Below are positions 8,924-17,259 of a stretch of 64,000 nucleotides of DNA, piece by piece. The position numbers and the translations under genes were made by a program. Below the pieces are notes generated by a model. That model was given only the letters and a program-made list of their open reading frames with translations, did no database searches and was not told the origin of the DNA. Numbering within the stretch: position 1 is the stretch's first letter; each line of letters starts with the position of its first letter. Source of the DNA: Paenibacillus aestuarii (GTDB taxonomy: Bacteria > Bacillota > Bacilli > Paenibacillales > NBRC-103111); NCBI RefSeq assembly GCF_027789125.1, contig NZ_JAQFVF010000026.1:186001-250000 (forward strand), read 5' to 3'.

Positions 8924-9985
8924 TTGGGGAACATCAAGATCGATGCAAAAATGGTTGAATACGCGGTTTACGGCGGAGCCGTCCTAGGTGGCGGCGGTGG
9001 TGGCTGGATCGAGGAAGGACTCAAGATCGGCCGTCTGGCTTTAGAAGTCGGGCAGATCGAGCTTACCCCAATCGACAAGTTTGCGGAGGATGATCTGTTC
9101 GTCACCGTCTCCATGGTTGGGGCGCCCGCAGCCAAAGACCAGTTCGTTATGCCCATTCACTACGCCAAAGCGCTGGAAATGCTCTCGCAAAAAATCGGCA
9201 GACCGATCCAAGGTCTCCATACGAATGAGAATGGCGCTGGAACGACAGTCAACGGATGGTTCCAATCCGCGATCACCGGGATCCCGTTGGTGGACTTCGC
9301 CTGTAACGGGCGGGCCCATCCAACCGGGGCTATGGGCTCTATGAATTTGTCTGAGCTGGATGGGTATATTTCCCATCAAGCCGGTGTAGGCGGCAAGGAC
9401 GCCAATTATGTCGAGATGAGCATTTCCGGTTCACTTGAGCGTTCCGCGTCCATGATTCGCAAGGCGTCCGTAGAAGCGGGCGGCCTCGTGGCTGTGGCAA
9501 GAAACCCGGTGACTGCGGGTTATGCGCGAATGAACGGTGCGCCGGGCGCGATTTCGCAGGCGATTCAAGTCGGTGAAGCGCTCTTGTCGCAAACCGGCGA
9601 GGCGGCGATCGAAGCTGTTGTCAGCAAGCTAGGCGGCCAAGTCGTGACGATGGGAACCGTTACAGACTTCGCGCTGGAGACGACTGGCGGGTTCGACGTG
9701 GGCACGGTTTGGATCGATGGCAAATATGAAATGACGTTCTGGAACGAATATATGACCTTGGAGAAGGATGGCGAGCGGTTCTGCACGTTCCCTGATCTGA
9801 TTATGACGCTGGATGCGAAGACGGCCAAGCCGATCGTAACAGCTGCAGTGGAAAAGGGGCAGCAAGTCGCTGTCATCACAGTTCCGAAGCAGCAGCTGCT
9901 GCTGAGCACCACGATGTACAACAAAAATTTGCTAAAACCGGTTGAAGAGATCGTCAAGCGATCGATTATTCCTTATTTGGTTTAA
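8924..9985 (+). CDS. DUF917 family protein
   Basis: A 353-residue cytoplasmic protein with the DUF917 signature: an N-terminal YAVYGGAVLGGGGGG glycine run, an NENGAGTTVNGW segment and a C-terminal TTMYNK region. The family (COG3535) has no established reaction and is often found with hydantoin-utilisation genes; it may bind nucleotide or act as an enzyme subunit. The start is uncertain: GTG 8909 overlaps the OPT stop, while TTG 8924 has GTGAGG 9 nt upstream and is preferred. Its neighbours OPT, DUF1177 and AroM point to one pathway. Confidence 0.78.
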   Translation: MGNIKIDAKMVEYAVYGGAVLGGGGGGWIEEGLKIGRLALEVGQIELTPIDKFAEDDLFVTVSMVGAPAAKDQFVMPIHYAKALEMLSQKIGRPIQGLHTNENGAGTTVNGWFQSAITGIPLVDFACNGRAHPTGAMGSMNLSELDGYISHQAGVGGKDANYVEMSISGSLERSASMIRKASVEAGGLVAVARNPVTAGYARMNGAPGAISQAIQVGEALLSQTGEAAIEAVVSKLGGQVVTMGTVTDFALETTGGFDVGTVWIDGKYEMTFWNEYMTLEKDGERFCTFPDLIMTLDAKTAKPIVTAAVEKGQQVAVITVPKQQLLLSTTMYNKNLLKPVEEIVKRSIIPYLV

Positions 9986-10051
9986 AAGTTTTAAAAGTTT
10001 TATCAGCGTGTATCTAACAGATTATAAGAACTTGGATGGAGGAACGTACAA

Positions 10052-10999
10052 ATGTCTTTAAAACACACCATGACCGTACTGGAAGCAATGGATAGTGCCA
10101 ATGTCAACGGAGCAGCGATCAAGGAGCTGTTCGCAGATTATCCTACTGTATCTATAACTGTAAATGAAGTGGACGGTGAGAAGGGTTCTACGGACTTTGT
10201 CAAGATTGTCATTCATGGAAGCGAAGGCAAAAGCAAGGGCGGTCAAGCGCCGACACTCGGCATCATCGGCCGCCTTGGCGGCATCGGCGCGCGTCCAAGC
10301 CGCATCGGACTCGTATCAGACGCCGACGGCGCTGTGGCTGCAGTTGGTGCAGCATTGAAACTGGCGGACATGCAAGTGAAGGGCGACGTCCTCAAGGGTG
10401 ATGTCATCGTCAGTACGCACATTTGTCCGGATGCACCTACGCGCCCGCATGAGCCGGTCGATTTCATGGATTCGCCGGTCGATATTTTGACGATGAACCA
10501 GCACGAGGTTACCTCGGATATGGAAGCCATTTTGTCCATCGATACGACCAAGGGCAACCGCGTGATTAACCATAAAGGGATCGCCATTTCACCGACGGTG
10601 AAAGAAGGCTACATCCTCCGCATCAGCGAGGACTTGGTGCGCCTTATGGAGATGGCTACCGGCCAATTGGCGGTTACGTTCCCGATCACTACGCAGGATA
10701 TTACGCCATACGGCAATGACTTATATCATATCAACTCCATTTTGCAGCCTTGTGTGGCTACCGATGCGCCTGTTGTCGGCGTAGCAATCACTGCTCAGTC
10801 GACGGTACCGGGTTGCGGTACAGGAGCCAGTCACGAGATTGATATTGCAACGGCTGTGCGGTTCTCCGTTGAAGTGGCTAAGGAGTTCACCGGGGGCACG
10901 ACCCAGTTTTACGATAAGGACGAATTCAACCGCATCACAGAGCTTTACGGTTCGATGAAAATTTTGCAGACCGGCGGAGAAAACACCCCGCGCGATTAA
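10052..10999 (+). CDS. DUF1177 family protein
   Basis: The 315-residue protein matches the uncharacterised DUF1177 family: VLEAMDSANVNGAAI at the N-terminus, GRLGGIGARPSRIGLVSDADGA (about 71-92) and the histidine-bearing STHICPDAPTRPHEPVDFMDSP (about 120-141). The H/C/D/H residues resemble a metal or substrate site, but this is only a visual impression. There is no signal peptide or membrane segment. ATG 10052 has TGGAGGAA with good spacing. A hairpin over the stop codon (10979-11016) may reduce transcription into the downstream genes. Confidence 0.78.
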   Translation: MSLKHTMTVLEAMDSANVNGAAIKELFADYPTVSITVNEVDGEKGSTDFVKIVIHGSEGKSKGGQAPTLGIIGRLGGIGARPSRIGLVSDADGAVAAVGAALKLADMQVKGDVLKGDVIVSTHICPDAPTRPHEPVDFMDSPVDILTMNQHEVTSDMEAILSIDTTKGNRVINHKGIAISPTVKEGYILRISEDLVRLMEMATGQLAVTFPITTQDITPYGNDLYHINSILQPCVATDAPVVGVAITAQSTVPGCGTGASHEIDIATAVRFSVEVAKEFTGGTTQFYDKDEFNRITELYGSMKILQTGGENTPRD

Positions 11000-11016
11000 G
11001 CGCAGGGGTTTTCTTT
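10979..11016 (+). terminator. Hairpin with T-rich tail inside the operon (attenuator-like)
   Basis: GAAAAC-CCC-GCGC around the DUF1177 stop codon pairs with GCGC-GGGG-TTTTC, followed by TTTTC. It looks like a partial terminator between DUF1177 and AroM and could set lower expression of the distal half. Confidence 0.6.
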
Positions 11017-11042
11017 TCGGAACACGATGGGAGGAATGGCTT

Positions 11043-11714
11043 ATGCAACGTTTGGGAATGATTACCATTGGTCAGGCGCCACGCACGGATGTTGCCCCAA
11101 TCTTAGAGCGGTACTTGGAAGGACGCGCTGAATTGGTGCAAGTCGGAGTATTGGACGGATTTTCAAAGTCGTATATCGAAGAAAATCTGGCTCCCGAGCA
11201 AGGAGATTACGTGCTGACATCCCGGTTGACAACAGGCGAGTCGGTCGTGTTCGCGCGCGAGAAAATCCAGCCGATCCTGCAGCGGAAAATCTACGAGCTG
11301 GAAGAGGCAGGCATCACGCAAATCTTGCTTCTGTGCACGGGGGTGTTCCCGGGGCTGAAGACGAATACGGCTCATCTCATTGAACCGGATCTGATTATTC
11401 CGCCGGCGATCAAAGCGATGGCAGGCGGCCGTCAGTTGGGCGTGTTGGTGCCGCTGCCGGAGCAGACGGACAATCTGCAGCCGAAATATGCTCCGCTGGG
11501 GCTTCACCCGGTGTTCGGCATTGCATCGCCTTATCAATACGACGAGAATAATTTCCAAAAAGCGGCCAATGAATTGAAGGCGAAGTCAGATATGATTCTC
11601 CTGGATTGCATGGGTTACACCGAGAAGGCACGCGAGCTCGTGCAGCAGATCAGCGGCAAGCCGGTCGTTTTGTCGAATGCGCTTATGGCAAAATTAGTAT
11701 CTGAAATGATCTAA
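11043..11714 (+). CDS. AroM family protein
   Basis: The 223-residue protein has the AroM hallmarks: LGMITIGQAPRTDVAP at the N-terminus, ILLLCTGVFPGL in the middle with a cysteine (Cys99) and MILLDCMGYT (Cys184) near the end. The fold is related to the Asp/Glu racemases, but the function of AroM is not established; E. coli AroM is known mainly as a TyrR-regulated gene. Two racemase-fold proteins in one cluster is notable. RBS GGGAGG precedes ATG 11043. Confidence 0.8.
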   Translation: MQRLGMITIGQAPRTDVAPILERYLEGRAELVQVGVLDGFSKSYIEENLAPEQGDYVLTSRLTTGESVVFAREKIQPILQRKIYELEEAGITQILLLCTGVFPGLKTNTAHLIEPDLIIPPAIKAMAGGRQLGVLVPLPEQTDNLQPKYAPLGLHPVFGIASPYQYDENNFQKAANELKAKSDMILLDCMGYTEKARELVQQISGKPVVLSNALMAKLVSEMI

Positions 11715-11759
11715 TTATATGAATGGCATGCCAAATTGTATAGAATGGGCGGAATCGAA

Positions 11760-12707
11760 ATGAACCAACAACTTATCGACATCAGCAGAAATGTACTGCA
11801 AAACTGTCTGGGCCTGAAAGCGGGCGAAACTTTCTTGATCGTCACCGACGATGTGAAGAAAGATCTGGCTGAAGCCGTGTATGAAGCCGGTAAAAGCCTC
11901 GGCGCGGAAACGATGCTGGCCGTCATGCAAGAACGGGAGCGCTCCGGCCAAGAGCCGCCTGCCCCGCTTGCGGCAGCGATGGTCGCTTCCCAGGTCGTGC
12001 TATGCATCACCGAGCATTCGTTGACGCATACACAAGCGCGCAAAGCGGCTGCTGCCGCAGGCGCACGACTGGCTACGATGCCGGGGATTACGGAAGACAT
12101 GTTCCTGGAAGGAGCGATCGCCGCCGACTACTCGCAGGTCAAGTTCTTGACCGAGAAAGTGACTGGCATTTTGACGCGGGGCAAGCAGGTACGCATCGAC
12201 AAAGGCGGGTATACGCTCACGTTCTCGATCGAGGGAAGAGACGGCGTGCCCAGCACCGGCGTGTACTTGAATCCGGGAGAGTCAGGCAATCTGCCGTCCG
12301 GGGAGGGCTACATCGCGCCAGTTGAAGGCTCAGCCGCAGGGCAGATTTTGATAGACGGGTCGCTGGCGAACTACGGCAAATTGAGCTCACCGCTGCTGTT
12401 GACCATCGAGCAAGGCCGGATCGTCACGGCGGAAGGTGAAGCCGCCGATTGGCTGCTAGGCAAGCTGGGTGATGGCGACGGCCGCCAGCTGGGTGAATTT
12501 GGTATCGGAACGAATGATAAAGCAAGAATTACCGGTGTGGTTCTCGAAGATGAGAAAGTGTATGGCACGATCCACGTCGCCTTCGGCAGCAACAACACGT
12601 TCGGCGGTACGGTTTCGGCAGGCGTTCATATTGACGGTGTGGTGACGAAAGCAGACGTCCATATCGATCAATTGAAAATTATGGACCGCGGAAATTTACT
12701 CGCATGA
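11760..12707 (+). CDS. M29-type aminopeptidase-like metalloprotein
   Basis: A 315-residue protein of the leucyl aminopeptidase (M29, AmpT/AmpS-like) group, shorter than the ~400 residues of classical M29 enzymes. Likely metal-site elements are the Glu in GEFGIGTN, the His in TIHVAFGSNNTFGG and the HID in GVHIDGVV, in the expected order near the C-terminus. The start is ATG 11760 (GGGCGGA 6 nt upstream); the TTG frame start at 11736 has no ribosome site. Its stop overlaps the next start (ATGA at 12704). A hydrolytic step on a peptide or amide bond is inferred; cleavage specificity is unknown. Confidence 0.75.
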   Translation: MNQQLIDISRNVLQNCLGLKAGETFLIVTDDVKKDLAEAVYEAGKSLGAETMLAVMQERERSGQEPPAPLAAAMVASQVVLCITEHSLTHTQARKAAAAAGARLATMPGITEDMFLEGAIAADYSQVKFLTEKVTGILTRGKQVRIDKGGYTLTFSIEGRDGVPSTGVYLNPGESGNLPSGEGYIAPVEGSAAGQILIDGSLANYGKLSSPLLLTIEQGRIVTAEGEAADWLLGKLGDGDGRQLGEFGIGTNDKARITGVVLEDEKVYGTIHVAFGSNNTFGGTVSAGVHIDGVVTKADVHIDQLKIMDRGNLLA

Positions 12708-13564
12708 ACCAAGCGAAGATCCGCAGCCGAATCGAGCTGGAAGGGATAGATCTCCCGACTCATATCATGAATGAGACACTGGACGTTCTGACATCCCATG
12801 AATCAGTCAGGGGGTTTCAGAACATGCCGATCCCGGAAGAGGCGCTGCAAGCGATCCTCACGTCCGCGAGAAGCGCGCCGACTTCCTCCAACTTGCAGGC
12901 GTACAGCATCATCGTCGTGCAAGATGATGAGCGCAAAGCCCGCCTGGCCGAGCTCTCGGGCAATCAGGCGTTTATCCTGGAAGCGCCGGTATTCCTCGTC
13001 TTTTGCGCGGACATTTACCGCCTGAAATATATCACCCAGCGGCAGGGGTATCGGTTTGCCGCGGATACGCTGGAGATGTTTCTGCTCGCGTCGGTCGATG
13101 CAGCTCTGGCGCTGCAGAATGCTTTGGTGGCGGCAGAGTCGATGGGGATGGCGGCCGTGCCGGTCGGCTCGATCCGCAATCACCCGGCGGCCGTGGCAAG
13201 CGAACTGGGCTTCCCGGAAGGCGTGTTTGCGCTCGCTGGCTTAGCCGTCGGCATCGAGCGGGAGGGCGTAAGGCGAGGCGTCAAGCCGCGTCTGCCGGAG
13301 CGCGTGACCGTGCATAAGGAGCAGTATTCCACGGCGCAGATGGATGAGGGGCTCGCTGCGTACGATGAGACGATGATCGGGCGCAGAACTTACGACGGAC
13401 GAAGAGTCTCCATGGCCGGCGAGCCCGAGCGGGTAGGCGTCGAGTACGGGTGGACGGAGCATTCGGCTAGACGCTGCACGCGTCCTGAAACGATCGCAGC
13501 CTCGGCCAGCCTGCGAGAAAATTTGAAACAAGTACTGGAACAACTGGGCTTTGCCATTCGATAA
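12704..13564 (+). CDS. NfsA/FRP-like nitroreductase family flavoprotein
   Basis: The 286-residue protein carries nitroreductase features: HESVRGFQNMPIPEEALQ with the FMN-binding Arg, SARSAPTSSNLQAYSIIVVQD, and the NAD(P)H-oxidoreductase extension typical of the ~250-280-residue NfsA/NfrA1 branch (RGVKPRLPERVTVHKEQY). These are FMN enzymes that reduce nitro, azo or quinone groups with NAD(P)H. The start ATG overlaps the previous stop, so translation is coupled. The presence of two nitroreductases at the end of the cluster suggests a reductive step in the pathway. Confidence 0.86.
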   Translation: MNQAKIRSRIELEGIDLPTHIMNETLDVLTSHESVRGFQNMPIPEEALQAILTSARSAPTSSNLQAYSIIVVQDDERKARLAELSGNQAFILEAPVFLVFCADIYRLKYITQRQGYRFAADTLEMFLLASVDAALALQNALVAAESMGMAAVPVGSIRNHPAAVASELGFPEGVFALAGLAVGIEREGVRRGVKPRLPERVTVHKEQYSTAQMDEGLAAYDETMIGRRTYDGRRVSMAGEPERVGVEYGWTEHSARRCTRPETIAASASLRENLKQVLEQLGFAIR

Positions 13565-13584
13565 AGAGGCGGAGGGATGCAGGC

Positions 13585-14124
13585 ATGAGCCTAAATGTAT
13601 TAGAGTCGATTAAAACGAGGCGCAGCACGCGTTCTTATGATACGGCGCGCAGGCTGCCGGAAGACATTTTCGCAGCACTGGAAGAGGCGGTGCTGAACAG
13701 CCCCTCGGGCAGCAATGCGCAGGAATCGCATTTTGTAATCGTTCAGGATCCCCATCAGATTCGCCGGGTCAAACGCTTTGCCCAAGGCGTCTCAGGCAAC
13801 CCGGCAGCTGTGGTGGTGCTCTGCACCAATCAAAAGGAAGCGCTGGAAAAAGGCGGCGTCGACACGGCCGAAACGCTGCGCTTCGTCAATCTCGGGATTG
13901 CGGCGGCGTATATCCTGCTGACCGCTCAATCGCTCGGCGTGTCCAGCTGCCCGGCCCGTTCCTTCCACACCAAAGCGGTGCAGCAGCTGCTGCGCTTGCC
14001 GGAAGATGTTGTGCCGGAGCTGCTGATCACGCTCGGTTATGCGGATCAGCCGCCTCGCCCGAAAACGAGCAAACCGTCGAGGGAGGTTATTTCGTATGAT
14101 CAATATGGCAAGGAGCATATCTGA
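13585..14124 (+). CDS. Small nitroreductase family protein
   Basis: The 179-residue protein has the core nitroreductase fold: IKTRRSTRSYDTARRLPED (FMN phosphate-binding Arg residues), LNSPSGSNAQESHFVIVQD and AAAYILLTAQSLGVSSCPARSF. It is shorter and less extended than the preceding nitroreductase, so the two are not simple duplicates. A GGCGGAGGG site precedes ATG 13585. The 3' end overlaps the next gene by 29 bp. Confidence 0.84.
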   Translation: MSLNVLESIKTRRSTRSYDTARRLPEDIFAALEEAVLNSPSGSNAQESHFVIVQDPHQIRRVKRFAQGVSGNPAAVVVLCTNQKEALEKGGVDTAETLRFVNLGIAAAYILLTAQSLGVSSCPARSFHTKAVQQLLRLPEDVVPELLITLGYADQPPRPKTSKPSREVISYDQYGKEHI

Positions 14125-14413
14125 GGAAGAGCTGCATAACCGGATCCTCGATTTTGTCGGGTATGTTCTCACAGCTGCGCGCGCCCTGTACAAGGAGCCG
14201 CAGGCTTACGGTCCGATGCGGCTGGTCGATACGCTGACTAAAGCGGTCCAGCTGCTGGAAGACGCCGGCGTCCGTGATGAATCTCTAAGCGACACGCTGG
14301 CCGTGATCCGTGATAACCGCTGGCAAGTCACGGCCAACCCGGCAGCGTTCGGGGAAGCGCTGGATGAGGCCATCAGCCGGCTCGTGCAAGTGACGCTTCA
14401 AGATGCCGAGTGA
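14096..14413 (+). CDS. Small DUF6092-like protein
   Basis: A 105-residue helical protein (ISEEELHNRILDFVGYVLTAARALYKEPQAYGPMRLVDTLTK...). The pattern of an acidic helix, an LTAARxLxxEPxxYGPMRLxD segment and a C-terminal helix resembles DUF6092, of unknown function. ATG 14096 lies 8 nt after GGGAGG; the frame is open further upstream but without a site. It overlaps the nitroreductase gene by 29 bp and closes the cluster, followed by a terminator at 14503-14531. The family match is from memory and should be checked. Confidence 0.65.
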   Translation: MINMARSISEEELHNRILDFVGYVLTAARALYKEPQAYGPMRLVDTLTKAVQLLEDAGVRDESLSDTLAVIRDNRWQVTANPAAFGEALDEAISRLVQVTLQDAE

Positions 14414-14502
14414 GAGAAGCGAGGTACCGGCCCTGACGGCCTTATGGCCCAGGCGGGCAGGCGTAATGGCGAGCTTGGGTGAAGTGCGAGGAAGGCTATA
14501 GA

Positions 14503-14531
14503 ACAAAAGGCTGCCTTAGGGCAGCTTTTTG
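14503..14531 (+). terminator. Terminator at the end of the PucR-linked cluster
   Basis: AAAAGGCTGCC pairs with GGCAGCTTTTT across a short loop, followed by T-rich DNA. Confidence 0.8.
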
Positions 14532-14570
14532 ATTTCTTGGTATTCACCTGTTTTAAATGAAAGCAAATAA

Positions 14571-14607
14571 AAAGGACCAACGGGCATTCACCCATCGGTC
14601 CTTATAT
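14571..14607 (-). terminator. Hairpin with a minus-strand T-run
   Basis: AAGGACC ... GGTCCTT arms with an inner GGG/CCC. The T-rich tail is on the minus strand, so it may be a second terminator for the beta-amylase transcript. Confidence 0.5.
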
Positions 14608-14714
14608 GCTATTAACTCGTCGGGCCGCTATCCACACTAGCCTCAATGACTGTTTGAATGCCGGCCGGTACGGAGGTAAGGAAGTATGGTAAACGCGCAA
14701 AGTGGGGGAGACAT

Positions 14715-14757
14715 AAAAAGACCGTTAAGCCATTTCCCAGGCAATAACGGTCTTTTT
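14715..14757 (-). terminator. Strong bidirectional terminator after the beta-amylase gene
   Basis: AAAAAGACCGTTA and TAACGGTCTTTTT are complementary arms separated by 16 nt. The T-run on each strand fits convergent use; it lies directly downstream of the beta-amylase stop. Confidence 0.85.
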
Positions 14758-14766
14758 GCCTTATCT

Positions 14767-16410
14767 TTAATTCTGCCAGTTCAGCGTATACGGTGTAGAA
14801 CCTCCGGCCACATACGGAACGCTCCAGCTGTGATTACTGCCATTTTCCCAAGTGATATTGCCGGATCCGTCCTTCTTGATGGCTTTAAAATTGTAGGTGT
14901 GGTTTGCGCCTAAATAGAAGGTCGCCGTCCACACGCCGTTGCCCGCATAAGTCGCCGGGATGGCATAGCTTGTGTTCCAAACGCCGAATTCCATACGGTC
15001 TCCGATCAGGTACACATTTTGGCCAGTTACCGTATTCGCGCCGTTGATCGTCACCGTCACTTGCTGCGGCTGCAGGGCGAGCGTTTGTGTAAACGGACTC
15101 AGCTCGCTCGTGGCAGTCCCGTTCGCATTCACAACGTTCTCCAGCCGCAGCAGCGCGAAGCCGTTGAAACCGTAGTTGAATGTATTGAAGGCAGCGCTGT
15201 TGTAGAGCGTCTGATTCCCGCTGATGGCAAGCGCGTTCTCCGCATCGTGCGGAACCCCTTTTTGAATACACAGATTCGCTACGTACTGCACGAGCGCTTG
15301 CGGCTGGCTATAGTATGGATAGACGTTGTTATCCTGCAATTCAAGCGCTGTGAAAGCGAGGTCGGCATTACTCGTTTTAAATTGATCAATCATCGTCGAA
15401 TAGTTGTACAAGCCCGCCGTATCTTCCGCTTCATGCGCCACGCTCGGATTCGAGTACTGCCAATGAATGCCGGGCATCTTCCCGCCTAGACGCACGCCGA
15501 AAGTATCCAGGTCCGCATGGGCTTTGCTCATCACATTGCTCATATGGGTGGTCAAGACGGATTGGTACCAAGTCAAAAAGTCTTTGCCATATGTCGCATT
15601 GTACCCGCCTGTATTAAAGAAACTGTCGCCATTCGACGGCGGCATCACTTGCGAGAAAGCGGTCAAGCTTGTGCCCCAGGCGGTGTTAACAGCGCCGATT
15701 GTACCGTACTTCGTCTGCATGGCACTTTGGAAGCTTGCGATCGCCGGGCCTGAGTACGCTTGCAGCTTGCCGCGTCCCGGATAGCTCCAGCCGTCATTGG
15801 CATTGTAACTTGGGTAGCGAAGTTCGCCCGCCGGTCCCATGCCGATATAAATTTTGAAGAACGACCCCTTGAAAGCTGACATCGCGGAGGCGAAGGACTT
15901 GAACGCTTCATCATAGAGCGTGTAACTTGTTGCGAAGAATGGGGCTACATATTCGTTATTATAATAGCCGGATTCTGATTTATACTGCATTTGATCCTGT
16001 GTGCCGAGCGACCAGACCCAGCTTGGAACCGGGAAGTTGCAATTATCGCCAACATTGCCGCCGCATTGATGGAAGGAGAAGATGGGGGCGATGAGCAAGC
16101 CGGCATTTTTAATGTGGGTGAAGACATTCGTATAGTAGCTCCAATTAAAAGAATTCCGGGCCGTCGGTTCAAAATGGTTCCACCACATATCCACTTCGAC
16201 GACTTTGACGCCATTGTTTTTCAATGTTGCCAGTTGGGCATCAAACGCGTTGAAATCCGTGATGTCAGGCAAGTTGAGCATGACAGAAACTTTGTAGCTG
16301 CTGTCGACGGCAGCTTCCGCCCTCCACGTACCGGTGAGCACCATGGAAACAGTGAGGACAAACACGAGAAGCAGTTTGGCAAAAGACGATGGGCGATAAT
16401 TCAAGCTCAT
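14767..16410 (-). CDS. Secreted beta-amylase (GH14) with C-terminal starch-binding domain
   Basis: The 547-residue precursor hydrolyses starch from non-reducing ends to maltose. Residues 1-33 form a Sec signal peptide (cleavage near AEA/AVD). The GH14 barrel follows, with GPAGELRYPSY (Glu196, predicted acid) and AENALAI (Glu391, predicted base); their 195-residue spacing matches Bacillus beta-amylases. The last ~100 residues (VTVTINGANTVTGQNVYLIGD to the end) are a CBM20 starch-binding domain. AGGAGGG precedes ATG 16410. A promoter and an overlapping cre site lie at 16446-16473, so CcpA-type catabolite repression is likely. Convergent terminators isolate the gene. Confidence 0.95.
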   Translation of the reverse strand: MSLNYRPSSFAKLLLVFVLTVSMVLTGTWRAEAAVDSSYKVSVMLNLPDITDFNAFDAQLATLKNNGVKVVEVDMWWNHFEPTARNSFNWSYYTNVFTHIKNAGLLIAPIFSFHQCGGNVGDNCNFPVPSWVWSLGTQDQMQYKSESGYYNNEYVAPFFATSYTLYDEAFKSFASAMSAFKGSFFKIYIGMGPAGELRYPSYNANDGWSYPGRGKLQAYSGPAIASFQSAMQTKYGTIGAVNTAWGTSLTAFSQVMPPSNGDSFFNTGGYNATYGKDFLTWYQSVLTTHMSNVMSKAHADLDTFGVRLGGKMPGIHWQYSNPSVAHEAEDTAGLYNYSTMIDQFKTSNADLAFTALELQDNNVYPYYSQPQALVQYVANLCIQKGVPHDAENALAISGNQTLYNSAAFNTFNYGFNGFALLRLENVVNANGTATSELSPFTQTLALQPQQVTVTINGANTVTGQNVYLIGDRMEFGVWNTSYAIPATYAGNGVWTATFYLGANHTYNFKAIKKDGSGNITWENGSNHSWSVPYVAGGSTPYTLNWQN

Positions 16411-16445
16411 AAAATCCCTCCTACAAGTGATTTACGTGCCTCATC

Positions 16446-16473
16446 ATCATACCCATTTTGCAAACGGTTTCAA
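16446..16473 (-). promoter_or_regulatory. Promoter of the beta-amylase gene
   Basis: On the minus strand TTGAAA (16468-16473), a 16-nt spacer and TATGAT (16446-16451) form a good sigma-A promoter, about 36-40 nt upstream of the start codon region. Confidence 0.7.
16458..16473 (-). promoter_or_regulatory. cre site (CcpA operator) over the beta-amylase promoter
   Basis: TTGCAAACGGTTTCAA fits the cre consensus WTGNAANCGNWNNCW and covers the -35 element and most of the spacer, the placement expected for roadblock or competition by CcpA. Confidence 0.75.
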
Positions 16474-16516
16474 ACGAAAAGTATTGACGAATTAGGTGGA
16501 AATTATTGTATTTCTT

Positions 16517-16999
16517 TTAATCTTGAGCATTCGTTTTCTTGGCTTTCGCTTTTAGTCTCATAAGAAGAATCTGTTTAATAACAAAGTAAAAAATAACGGC
16601 TAATCCAAGACCGACAATGCTTGCGCCTAATATAAACTCGGCGCCTTTATGCAGCATGCCTCTTGCCCAAGTCCACTTATGGCTGTTAGGGTCAAAATTT
16701 TCATGGAGCAGGACTCTGCCAATCATGAGTTCCAAAGGGGCTAGAGGAAAGGCGATGAGTTTTGTAAAAAAATAGCCGATTAATGCCGCTGTCAAACTAT
16801 GTTTGGTCCATTTCATGATGGCGAGCATCAACAAAAATGCAAGACCGAGTGTCGGCAAGGTGAGCATTAATGCCAGGGCTCCGATTGCAAAGCTTAGAGC
16901 GACAACATGCGGCCCGGAAGGATCATTCAATAGCTCATTCCATTTGACTCGAATCTTAGCTTTCAACTTGGCTAGAAATTGTTTGACCTTAAGGTTCAC
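16517..16999 (-). CDS. DUF2062 domain membrane protein
   Basis: A 160-residue protein with a basic N-terminus (LKVKQFLAKLKAKIRVKWNELL) followed by DUF2062: two hydrophobic hairpins (VVALSFAIGALALMLTLPTLGLAFLLML and a later IVGLGLAVIFYFVIKQI). It is probably a small inner-membrane protein; function is unknown. The start is taken as GTG 16999, because AAGGGG lies 7 nt upstream; the frame is open to ATG 17080, but that longer form has no clear ribosome site. A promoter on the minus strand near 17190-17215 would give a long 5' leader. Confidence 0.78.
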   Translation of the reverse strand: MNLKVKQFLAKLKAKIRVKWNELLNDPSGPHVVALSFAIGALALMLTLPTLGLAFLLMLAIMKWTKHSLTAALIGYFFTKLIAFPLAPLELMIGRVLLHENFDPNSHKWTWARGMLHKGAEFILGASIVGLGLAVIFYFVIKQILLMRLKAKAKKTNAQD

Positions 17000-17215
17000 C
17001 TTGTACCCCTTACCTAATGTCATATTTTCAATCATTTCATGTCTATCATCCATGAATGTTGGCTGGAAATCAATAGACATTCGTCCGGGAGCGGGCTCAG
17101 ACTATGCAGTGGTCGACTAGGAGGCCATCGTGAGACAATGGTGATGGGACCAAGAACCCCCTTCTTATGACCTGGTTAGAGGCTCAAGGAATCATAGTTT
17201 CTAGTCTGTTTTGCG
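17000..17215 (-). promoter_or_regulatory. Long, hairpin-rich 5' leader and promoter of the DUF2062 gene
   Basis: On the minus strand TTGTCG, a 17-nt spacer and TATGAT (about 17188-17216) make a plausible promoter. The transcript would run about 180 nt before GTG 16999 and contain G+C-rich inverted repeats such as CCAT/ATGG (17125-17141) and GGTC/GACC arms. I compared it mentally with M-box, ydaO and c-di-GMP riboswitches and found no match. Whether it is a structured regulator is unknown. Confidence 0.4.
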
Positions 17216-17259
17216 ACAAATGTTTACGAAAAGTTTACAAAATACTGCTTTTGTCCTAA

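Noticed and set aside
17000-17215. Known riboswitch (M-box, ydaO/c-di-AMP or c-di-GMP class) before the DUF2062 gene
   Set aside because: Key conserved segments of these classes were not found; kept only as an unexplained leader.
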